In this document: positions 11,217 through 21,346 of the stretch, in pieces
How the letters are laid out: every line of letters begins with the position of its first letter
Position numbering within the stretch: the first letter of the stretch is position 1
Assembly (NCBI GenBank): GCA_003024785.1
Contig: PUQB01000838.1
Span: 25,105-89,104 of the forward strand
Reading direction: 5' to 3'
Source: Selaginella tamariscina
Lineage: Eukaryota; Streptophyta; Lycopodiopsida; Selaginellales; Selaginellaceae
DNA: 64,000 bases
Translations under genes and position numbers: made by a program
The notes under the pieces: model-generated
Seen by the model: the letters and a program-made list of their open reading frames with translations, nothing else
Told to the model about the DNA's origin: nothing
Databases searched by the model: none

Positions 11217-14200
11217 ATGTGGAATTGAGGTGACATTAAAGACAAGAGCAGGAGAAGAGATGGGGCAAGGGGATTCTGGAATCAACTTGGCCATATTTTG
11301 ATAAATGGGAAGCGCATTAGAGCAACCATGGTTGCTGTAAAAATTAACCTGTCACATCTCATGACAAGCAAAATAATGGAAAGTAGATTCGCTAGTCAAG
11401 CCCGAAAGCAAGCTGCGAACCCAGATTGGACGATGCTCGACAGATATGCCTTGTTCCATCCAATGTCACGTTCTCGGATCCAGAGGTCGTCAGTTACAAC
11501 ATTAATTCGGGTGGTTTTGTCGACTTGTGGATAATGACGTTCACGTGTTCACTAATGATGTTGACCTTGGAGTTCTTCTTCAACTCAACGAAAGCCCATC
11601 TATGGAGGGGATCCATCTGGATGTCTACTTCGAAGATCTTCAGACTCATCGAGTAGGTGTATTGTCAGGAGATATTGCTTCACAATACAGAAAATCAGCA
11701 AGTGGAGCAATCTTCCCTCTTCACATTGAAGAAGAACACAGCGACATCATAAGGGAGATTGAGAGGGTGGCTCGGTCTCAGGTTCTCTACAGATCACGTT
11801 CAATTTGCTTAGGAAGCTTCGGGAGCTGGAGAGTGTGCCGAGAACACTAGAACAGCTGCAGTCGGGGATCACACATGTTGATTCGGATCGCAAAAGAAAA
11901 TCATCAATCGTTTTGTCAGCTGCACCTGTGGCATCTCATGCTGCAATAAGTCACAAGGAAATGATGTTGGATGATAAGATTTATCCTTGTAGGGTTAAAT
12001 ATTGCAGCGTCAACCCAAACTTCAATTACAGGCCACTCAACCAGGAACGTGTAGCTGAGCTCATGGAGAAGATGAAGGACGACAATTCTTATACCGTTCC
12101 ACATAATGCTGTTTTGTGTCCATACTATGAAAGAAGGAAGGGCGCTGACAAAGTCTGGATCACAACACCAGAACAACTCATGAAGATTCAGACGGAGAAT
12201 AAAAATCTATCAAGTACTACATCATTAGTGGCCAGCACACAATAACGGCAGCCCAACGACTTCTCGATGAACACAACAAAGGAACGATGGCAACAAAACT
12301 TTCCGAGCATACCCGTGAGAAGCTGACAAAAAGATCGGCGTTTTTAGCTAAGCCGAATCTCACAATCGAGCAGTACCATAAGTTATCGGCGGAATGGGAC
12401 GCTGCCGACACCAACCACTACAACAGCAAAATATGGGAGAAGTTTAAACACACGCGAGCCGTGTGGGAATCTCTTCAGCGACCACAAAGAGCTACCGCAG
12501 GGAATACACAATCTGCGGAATACCGGGTAAGCAAATTGTTTGGGCGGGATTTATCTCGCCGGTATATTAATCTGTCTTTTTCCTCAGAGAGTTGAAGAAA
12601 TTGCAGCAGTTGATTTTGCCCAGGTGGGCGGGAAGGAAACATCTTTCTGATGATGTTGATTTCTTGCCCCGAAGATAGGATCTTTGCCAAATGGTTGGGG
12701 ATTATGGAATCCTTTTCAAAAGGAACACTGAAGAAGAAGCAGACAAGTGAAGGGGAGCCCTCAGAAAAGTCTGCAAAGAAACCCAGTAAGACGCCGAAGG
12801 CTAAGTCTGTTCAATCTACAAAGGATGTAGACAACGATTTCAAGCTCACATGGTTGAAGCCTTTAAATGGAACAACGATGGAGGAGATGGAAGTCTTGGC
12901 TGATTTGGTGATCGATGGCAAACTACAAATTAATAACAGCAGCCCAACCTCTCCTTTTCATCTCAAGGCAATGGAGTTGAAGACGGTCAGGCATTTCAAG
13001 GAGTGGTTGGGAATACACTGCCACAAACTGGGTTGGACCTCGACTTCAACATATGAAGAGGTAGCAAATATTTGCATGTGACGAACGATGATATGCTTGT
13101 CGAATGGGTGAACCAATCGGAAGATCTAGGCAAGAATCTATTGCACGCCAACGCCAAAAAGGAGAACATTGGGATGACGCCTTCTCTTATGGCAGTCCTT
13201 CAGCAGCGGAGAACCGAATTGAACCTTATAAAGGAGGATGCTACGAATCACGACAAGCCCTACAGATGTTTGTTGTTAGATTCGGAGACTTTATGGGGTA
13301 ACATCACTGCTTGTAGGAAACCGTTTCAATTGTTCGTGATGGATCGGCGGGTGTCAAAAAATCTTTCGACAGATAGGGCACTAGAGGATCTGGTGGAGAA
13401 ACTTAGCCGTGCAAGCATATACATAGAAGGTATTTATTATTGAATTCATGCTTGCGCTCTTCACTGATACCTACTTTTTCAGGTATTTATTTCTTGATTC
13501 TTGCTCATGTCACCGATACTTTTGCCTTCGCCTTCGCCAAGAAGAATAGACATCGTTGGACAGGATTTTATATGAACGATGCTAATCCCAAGTGCATTGA
13601 TACGTTGTTCACTTGGTTGTTAGGAATGCGCCAAACAATTTCAAGCTTCCAAATGACTGGCCAGGCATCTGTTTGCACTCCAACGGCCCTGAACCTCCAT
13701 CCGATACACCGATAGGTATGAGTGACGTATTCGGCAATGTACGTTATCCAAACATTACAAGTCAAGCGGCACGGAGCATCGTCAACTTGATCAGGGGTCC
13801 TCACAGTGATGCGTGGGTTTTTGACTACTGCACTAGGGGGTCCGTCTTGAAGGAGTGTTACCTTCGGCATACATGTGTGTTTGCCGTTGAAGGATAAGAC
13901 CATGGTTGAGGACCTGAACAAGTGGATATAGATTTCTCAACTGAGTACCCCAACGAATCCATAAAGGCGTATTTGAGAAAGTTCCCTCCAGATAAGTGCG
14001 ATAGCTCTGAAGGTGAATCTGGTTCAATCTCGGAGTCTGAGAACGAACTTCAATCAGATATTAGACCGGAAGTTATCTCGAGGAGTACAGAACATTCGCA
14101 CACTCCAGGACCCATGGAAACATCAATAGAAGATGCAGAAGATCTTGAACCATCTCACAAGCGGCTTAGACCTTCTTCGCCTCACTCAGAAGGTAATAGC

Positions 14201-14224
14201 GAAGAAGAATTGATAATGAATTGA
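11217..14224 (+). CDS. ParB-like / amino-methyltransferase-like fusion protein, frame-broken
   Basis: The first part (11217-11850) is unrecognised. At about 11990-12290 comes a ParB-like pattern: NYRPLNQERVAELMEKM, then YYIISGQHTITAAQRL, resembling the ParB/Srx-fold 'GxxR..AA' box with GQHT in place of GEHR. The second half (12650-13920) is laid out like an N4/N6 DNA methylase. It has a strand ending in D (FQLFVMDRRV, where DPPY would sit), a helix and 'Rxlk-gg' analogue, FAFAKKNRHRWTGFYMND, then YPNITSQAARSIVNLIRG, VFDYCTRGS (compare DPFxGSG) and CVFAVEG. The acidic tail (13922-14224) has SSEGESGSISE. Introns are at 12527-12587 and about 13428-13482. Frames also change near 11530, 11800, 12202 (A run), 12640, 13075, 13615 and 13920, so this copy is decayed or carries assembly indels. 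The ParB match is fair. The methylase match is inference, and catalysis looks lost. Confidence 0.55.
12527..12587 (+). other. Intron carrying one copy of the array palindrome
   Basis: The donor GTAAGC at 12527 and the acceptor TTCCTCAG ending at 12587 bound a 61-base intron. At 12543-12560 it contains GGCGGGATTTATCTCGCC, which matches the array palindrome at 16 of 18 positions. Confidence 0.65.
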
Positions 14225-14527
14225 TAGAGTGATGAATAGTTGTAAATGAGTGTAACATAAGGCATTTTTGTATATTTCTTTTATATTTGTACAGAAAATA
14301 AATTCTCAAGGATTAATGAAGCTTTTAGTTCAAACATGGGTCACACATTAACAAGGTAAATAATATACCTTGATAATTTTAAGGTCAGCTAATTATCATT
14401 TTGCAGATGTAATGAAATAATTGAGAACATGGATTTTCAGCATTGCCATGAGGTAAGAGAGGGGTTTGGCGACAATTTCTTGTGCCACATGTCAGAATGA
14501 CAGAGTTCATGCAGGAAATGGATAATA

Positions 14528-15675
14528 ATGCAGCTCAAAACATCGTTACCATGGGGGCCACTTTCATCATCATTTTTATTGGCTTCAGTTCCGAAATCAA
14601 TTTCTTCAGCGCATGCAATATCTGAATCTTGTAAGGATGATGTACAATTAAATGATGAAGGGATAGGCAACGAAATAGTGGCAACGGATAAATGTGAAAG
14701 GGAGCAAACAAGTGATTTGCAAAGTATTCAAGAGGCAACGCTATCATGTTACTCATGGCCATATTGTGTTGTTGGATGTCAATGGTGTTCTGCTTCATCG
14801 ACAAAGGCCCGAGGATAGAAAAAAGAAATCAAACAAGGAGATTTCATTCCTTGTCATGGTAAATTTCGATATGATATTATTTTTCGTCCAGGGTTGGATC
14901 GTCTCTTTCAAAAGCTTAAGGAGATGGGTGCGCTTGTGGGGATTTGGTCATGCATGCAGATTCATAACTTAACACCGCTGTTGATTTACTTAAGAAACAT
15001 TGTAGTGTTGCAGAAGAGGTGATTCGTAAAGATTGGATTTTTGACCAGCGAATATGTTATAAACCTCTCGAATTTCACAATATAAGAAAGGAAAGCAAGC
15101 CATACTTCTTCAAGAATGAAAGAATAATTGGGACTCATGGGGAGATCAGTCGCTTAAGGATAATGAAGAATGCACATATGTTAGTAGTAGACGACTCTCC
15201 TCAGAAGGCTATGCTCAACCAAAACATTGCTTGTATTCATCCAATCACTTTCGATCCATATTCTGATACCGATATCATGGATGAGCTAGTGAACTACTTG
15301 GATACGTGCCTCAGAAAGAAGAATCTCGAAAATTTTTGTGAGCAGTATCCACCGTATCATACATTTCCTGAAGCTTTTCTTTCTCGTGATATTGAATTTT
15401 ATAAAATGAAGGATAGCAACCGGGCGCTTTATAATATTATTCTTAAGGAACGTCAGTTTTTAGATGAGCCTTTATGCAGACCTTCTCTTATCACATCTTA
15501 TGTATTAACAAGGATGGCAACTCCCAATTGCATTCGTGAGAGTGTTAAGTGGTGGCAACAACATCAAGATATTGACCAAAATGATTTGATTAATCCGGAG
15601 AGTGATGATTTAGACAAAATGAAAAGATTTCTTTGTATGATAAAAGAAAGTATTTATAAAAAATTAACATGTTGA
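14528..15675 (+). CDS. FCP1/NIF-like HAD phosphatase, plant DxNG type
   Basis: This is a haloacid dehalogenase-fold protein of the FCP1 homology (NIF) group, the family of RNA polymerase II CTD and related phosphatases. Visible motifs are VLLDVNGVLLH (motif I in the plant DVNG form, about 14765), FRPGLDRLFQKLKEMG, GIWSC (motif II Ser, about 14935), a KDWIFDQ stretch (15033), and MLVVDDSPQKAMLNQ (motif III/IV, about 15180). A C-terminal extension of about 130 residues is rich in Lys, Glu and Trp. From 15019 on the frame is clean for 218 codons. Between about 14840 and 15000 the frame shifts twice, from small indels or an unrecognised intron. The start is uncertain, and the stretch before 14700 is only weakly supported. 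It lies at the right end of the 14.9 kb element, which suggests captured host cargo. Confidence 0.7.
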
Positions 15676-15916
15676 TAAGAAAATGATTTCATTTGTAATT
15701 ATGTTTGATAGTATTTCTTCATTATTGTAAACTATTTTTAGAATAATATGAATATTCTAAGATATTTTAGGAATATTCCTTACTAAGTAAGGTTATTGAA
15801 GGATTAATTAATTAATTAATATTTAAGGCTTAATTACATATTAATTAAATGATTAATTAATAATTAAAACTTAAGTATTAATTAGTAATTTATTTTATAT
15901 TCCCATTTTCACGTAT
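15676..15916. other. AT-rich subterminal region, no gene
   Basis: AT-rich sequence with TTAATTAA runs (15803-15860) and GAATATTC palindromes at about 15748 and 15771, like those near the left end. No reading frame is supported. Confidence 0.5.
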
Positions 15917-15937
15917 CATGCCCACTTTAGTTACAAC
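15917..15937 (-). repeat. Right terminal inverted repeat of the 14.9 kb element
   Basis: The sequence ATGCCCACTTTAGTTACAAC (15918-15937) is the inverted copy of the left end at 1056-1076, with one mismatch in 21. Copia integrase coding similarity resumes at the next base. Confidence 0.75.
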
Positions 15938-18720
15938 GTGCCATATAAGCAGCCTTTCAATAATGGAGTGAGCTCTCCAGGTTCTTGTCCTCTTGAAATA
16001 ATTTACATTGATATTTGTGGACCTATGCAGGTGAACTAACCAAGTGGGAAGCGTTACTTTATTTCCTTCGTTGGATGATTATTCCCGCAGAGTGGTGGTG
16101 AAGTTCCTTGCACGCAAAGGAGAGGTGCTACAGAGTTTCCAAGCATTCCAAGCATTCCATGCAGCAACAATAGTTGAAACTAACTAGCAGTTATGTATGA
16201 TGGTGGGGGTGAATACTTGTCACGTGCTTTTGCAGATTATTACAAAGCACAAGGAATAACAAGACAAGTTTTTGTGCCTCATACTCCTGAGCACATTGCA
16301 GAGTGCATGAATAGTACTTTGGTAGAAAGTGCTCGTAGCATGTTATATGACTCAGGTTTTCCCAAGACATATTGGGCAAGGCAGTCGGTACAACAGCTTA
16401 CTTGTATAACGGAGCCCCTACTTCATCTTGCAACAAGGCAAGACACCAAAAGAGTTGTGGACAAGACGCAAGCCAAATGTGTCTAATTTAAGGATTTTTG
16501 GTTGCTTAGTGTTTGCACATGTTTATAAGGAGTTACAATAGAAGCTAGACTCTAAAACAAGGATGGCAACTCTGCTTGGATACAACGATGTATAAGCTAC
16601 TGGCCCTGGATAAACTTGGAGTTAATAATATCCCGAGATGCGTACTTACAGTAATAGGCTATTAGGGCAACATGAAAATCTCACTGTCTTAGATGTCGAA
16701 AGTGATGGCGACGAGGAGAAAGTGATACATTCTATGAATCAGGAGCAAGGAGGAGCCTTGTCTTCAAGCTCAATAGAGGCAAGGATCTAGCAAGACAACA
16801 GACGTCCTCAAATTGTTGCTCCCCTTCATCTCTCCACTGAATTCCAATTCTCACAGAGGCAGGGCAGCAATATCGTGAGGAAATAGCTCTACAAGCAACT
16901 TGTGTAGCATCTAGACAAGAGACTCGTGAGCATCTTGAGTTGAACCAAAGCCTCAACCACAACCCGAGTTGTTCTTTGCAAACAGATGCGGCATTTTGTG
17001 CAAACAGTTACCACCAAGCCATGTAGTGTGTAGATGCCGAGTACTGGAAGGAGGCAATCAACAATGAAGTTGACTCTATTGTCAAGAATCAAGTGCTAGT
17101 TCCAGTAGCACAGTTACCTCCTGGAGAAAGGTAGTGGACACAAAGTGGCTATTTAAGATCAAACTGGGCATAGATGGTCAAGAAGGCAGATTCAAGGCTC
17201 GCTTAGTAGCTCGTGGCTTCTCACAGGTGGAAGGGATTGATTTTAAAGAGACATTCTCACCAATTGTGAAACTTAACTTAGTTCATTTGTTGATGGCACT
17301 AGCAGCAGAGTTTGATTTAAAGGTGGAACATATGGATGCCATAACTTCCTTAATGGTGGAGGTTTACATGACTATGCCAGAGAGTTTTGAGTTTGAGGGG
17401 GAGAGATCGAGCAGGTTATTATCGACTCATAAATCCCTCTACGATTGAAGCAAAAGTCCACGCACATGGTACGAGATAATAGATGGATATTTTATCTCAG
17501 TTGGTTTCGATAGGAGTACAACAGATACCAATGTTTACATCAAGTTGCTGGGAGATAGGCTGATCATCGTAGATGTGTATGTTGATGACTACATTATCCT
17601 CACAAGTGTTTCAGAATTTATGATCATGATCAAGAAAGAGTTGATGGACACGTTTGATATGATTGACCTTAGTAAGATTAATATTGCCTAGGTATAAAGG
17701 TACAATGAAGCAGTGGAATGGTATGACTGTCACAGCAACGGTATGTGCATAATATCGTAAGGAGGTTTAACTCAGCTAGTAAATCCAATTGTTACTCCAA
17801 TGCAACACAACTTTACATTTGTCGAGAGAAATGAGTCCAATGACCAAACAAGAGAAGCAACAATGGCAGCAGTTCCTTATTGCCTAGTAGTAGGCAGTCT
17901 CATCTATTTTGATGGTTTGTACAAGGCCAGTTATTACTTTTGCTGTAAGACAAGTTTCTCAGTTCATAGAGAATTCTGGTTGGGAACATTAGTTATCAGT
18001 GAAACAGATCCTAAGATATCTCAAGGGATAGAGAACTTTGAGTTAGTGTATGATAGGAGTGCAGCCCTCAAATTAACTAGATACTCAAATGCAAATTTTG
18101 TAAGAGATGTTGACATGAAGAAATCCACGTCTGGTTATTGTTTCAGTCTTGGGAGTGGAGCGATATCATGGGCCAGTAAGTGCCAATAGATTAATGCACT
18201 CTTATGTACTAAGCAGAGTATATAACCATGACAACAGTTGTCAAGAAGTTGTTTAGTTGAGGGAGGACCTCTTAGGTTTAACGCTTCACCAAAAGGACCT
18301 ACTCTCCTTAAGTGTGACAATCAAACGCCATTGCCTAAAGGAACCCCGGTACCATTATAGAACGAAACAACATGTTTAGGTATGCTTCCACTGTATTCAT
18401 GAGCAAGTGAAGGATGAAGCTCTAGAGCTGCAATATGTTTCAACTGCAGAGATGGTGGCTGATATTTTCACAAAGGCTTTACCGCCGGCCATCTTTAACC
18501 AACATAGAACTTTGTTGGGAGTTTTGTTTCTTACAATGGAAGTCACATAGGTTGTGTGGACCCACAGGAAAGGCGGGGCAGAGCAATGCAAACAGACATA
18601 AGCAGAGGCCACATGGCAACATGTAAAACCAGATGTAACCATGTTCATATCAGTTTGAGGGGGAGTGTTAAAATATTTGCCTCATATGACATTAAGTGAC
18701 CGGTGGTATATATAATCAAA
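15938..18720 (+). mobile_element. Ty1/copia fossil, 3' part (integrase, RT, RNase H, LTR start)
   Basis: This is the right part of the copia element split by the 14.9 kb insertion. It shows the integrase core (IYIDICGPM near 16005, a DGGGEYLSRAF region near 16200), reverse transcriptase (MDTKWLFKIK near 17134 and FKARLVARGFSQVEG), RNase H and the ADIFTKALP end (about 18455). A polypurine tract TTTGAGGGGGAG follows at 18654-18665, and the 3' LTR starts with TGTTAAAATATTTGCC at 18666. The 3' limit of the LTR is not seen and the coordinate is approximate. It is broken in many places, probably a dozen or more, and is an old copy. Confidence 0.85.
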
Positions 18721-19266
18721 GTTGTACATCATGATGGTTTTTTATATATAATAAGAAGAGAAATAGTTAAGTAATATATATATTACACATACACATATTA
18801 GGGGAATATTCTAAGAATGTGCTTCTTTATGCCTTCGTTTGTTTAATGTATTAATTCTAATTATTTGAGAACTGTTTCTACTAAAATAATAAATATATAA
18901 AATGGAATAAATAACAGTAGAACTTATTAATTTAATCATCCCAATTAAAATGAAATTAAGTCATTTCAGAAAGGGACTCAACCCACATGTCTCTGCCGAC
19001 GTAAATGTTATATAACCGTAACTTTTTGTAATGCACTTAAATAATATAAATTATTTTTTATTATATGTTCTTTTAGATATTATTTATTTTGATAATCTTG
19101 GAATTTTAAGTATGTAATTATAAACCTCCTATGCGACCTAACCAGTTTAATAATAAAACTTGTTATTGTTTATATATATATATAAACTTTATTTTAGAGT
19201 TAGATTAATGGTTTGGTTTAGGTCTTACTTAATGATGTGTAGAAGCATAGTGCCCAGTGTTTCCAT
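18721..19266. other. Spacer upstream of the IMPACT gene
   Basis: AT-rich DNA that probably includes the rest of the copia 3' LTR and the upstream region of the IMPACT-family gene. No reading frame or clear promoter element can be supported. Confidence 0.4.
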
Positions 19267-20536
19267 ATGTTAGACATTCAAATCAAATCTTCGTCGTACA
19301 CTACATTGTCATCAAGGGTCTGTAAACAGCTCGAAGTGAAACGTAGTAAATTCATTGCAAATGCTGCTGCAATTACTGATGAAAAAAGCGCCCTTGTATT
19401 TCTCTCTGAGGTATTAATTAGTATTAAATTTATTGATAATATAACTTCACTAATTAATTCTAGTTGTTATATTATACTAGTTAGTATATTGTTTATATAT
19501 CACAGGTTTCTGATCCTCGAGCACTCACAATTGCTGGGCATACAAAGTAAGTTTTGTAAATAGATAAAGCTATACTTTTCTTATAAAATTATAAAACCAA
19601 GAAATTTATATTGTAAACAAATTTTCATATAATAAATAGATTTATTTATATATTTTTAATAGATAAGAGAGAAGTACCGTTTCAGTGACGATGGTGAACC
19701 AGGGGGTACTGCAGGAAGGCCAATATACACAGCCATTGAGAACTCGGGTTTAGATGGAGTTATGCTTGTTGTTACAAGGTGTGTGCGTCTGTGCGCGCGC
19801 GTGTGAGAGAGAGTGAGAGATCAAATTTTAGACATCAATGCATATATATACACACATTTATACACTTAGATAGTATTTGAGTATATTATCTCTCTACACA
19901 CGGTGTATTCTAAGGACGAACTTATGGTATATATACTGAGATGAAGTAAAATGTAGAGGGACGGCTTGTTGAAGGACATAGCTTATATAGATTGAGATTT
20001 ATAGACACACACACAAATAAAACAGGCAAATAAAACAGGTATTATGGAGGAACGAAGCTTGGAACAGGAGGTTTAGTGAGAGCATATGGAGAATAGCAGC
20101 AGATTGCCTTAAAGATGCAGATACAGAAGTTGTGAAAGTCAAGGTATATGTATATATGTGTATAGTATGAAATATACTTGTATACGTAGTATATAAATGT
20201 GTATATATAGATATAACACACGTTATATGCAGGTGCAGCTTGTCATCAAGCTCCGTTTTGATCTGCTTGGAGTTGTATATCCTCTTGTAAGATTTGTATT
20301 CATATAGAAATCTCTCTCTATGTATGTATGTCTGTATGTACATGTGTGTATTTATATGTATATGTGTGTGTATTTAACAGTTCCAGGTGTACGATGTGGA
20401 AAAAGGGGAGGAGTATTATGAGGAGGCTACGAGTGTGAAAATGTATTTACTAGTAGATGAAGATAGAACACAAGAGCTCGAGAGTTCACTTAACAATGTA
20501 TGTAGAGGTGATATTGTAATTGAAAGAGTTCAGTAA
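19267..20536 (+). CDS. IMPACT/YigZ (UPF0029) family protein
   Basis: A member of the family that includes bacterial YigZ and the catalytic-like domain of eukaryotic IMPACT, which acts in the GCN2 stress-translation pathway in yeast and animals. Its role here is unproven. There are six exons: 19267-19410, 19506-19546, 19673-19778, 20039-20143, 20233-20286 and 20381-20536. Family signatures in order are [63 protein letters not shown] and FDLLGV. Two apparent one-base losses interrupt very conserved motifs: after DPRA (the family has THNCWAYK, readable in the next frame) and after RAYG (IAADCL, readable in the next frame). The neighbouring residues are intact, so I suspect assembly error rather than decay. 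Length (about 215 residues) is normal for the short plant form. Confidence 0.85.
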
Positions 20537-21301
20537 CACACACACACACACTATCTATTTTCATATATTATATACACACATATATAAGTTTAAGAGAATC
20601 AGTTTTATGTTATATTTGGAGCAGCTAGTGAAGATTAGTAAATCATGTTATTATGATTATTACTACATAAAGAAATATACTATGTTTTTGTTTGAATTTA
20701 TTTTGAAACTATTTGGTGTGCATATAAAAAGAACCTATATAAATCAATACTATTGCGACCAGACAGTCTTAATTAGTTTTGAAGGTTATGAATTTTACTG
20801 TAATATAGATTATTTAATCATTTGTAACTAGTAAAAGATATTATATAGAAGAAGAAAAACTGTAAGAGACCTATAAATGAAGTTACCAAATTTTTTTGCA
20901 ATGTTTCGTTAATTCATAATAAAATATATAATTAGATTAAATGAAGATAACAGGTTTTTAACTAGCTGTATTTAATAATATAAAACGCGTATAGAAATAT
21001 AATATATATGTTTAGATACATTTGATTAGTAAGAACACCTATTTAGAAAGATATGTTGTTGTTTCTATTATAACTATTTCTATAAAAAGATTAATGAATT
21101 AAAAAAATATATTTTATTTATATTACTCTTTTGAGAATCTTTCCTGGAAACTAGTTTATCTACTTATATTATAATTTGCCTCTATAATTTCTTACAAGTA
21201 ATATATTATATCTAGTTTACTGATGTCACATAAACATAACCTGGTATATACCTATACAGATATTTTATAAAGCTTCAATTCATACATATATATATATATA
21301 T

Positions 21302-21346
<45 letters not shown>

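Larger units (their letters stand above)
1056..15937. mobile_element. 14.9 kb DNA transposon-like element with 21-bp TIRs, inserted in copia
   Basis: Seen: the copia coding sequence is interrupted at 1055 and resumes at 15938, in the same orientation and at the adjacent part of the integrase. The two boundaries carry inverted repeats that match at 20 of 21 bases (1056-1076 and 15917-15937). The interior holds a DUF7869-type gene on the minus strand, palindrome arrays, long tandem repeats, telomere repeats, a ParB/methyltransferase-like gene and an FCP1-like gene. The 18-bp palindrome occurs in both arrays and in an intron of the ParB-like gene. I did not see it outside this interval. Inference: one large mobile element with cargo. 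No convincing target-site duplication was found (TGC lies near both edges), and a nest of smaller elements remains possible. Confidence 0.7.
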
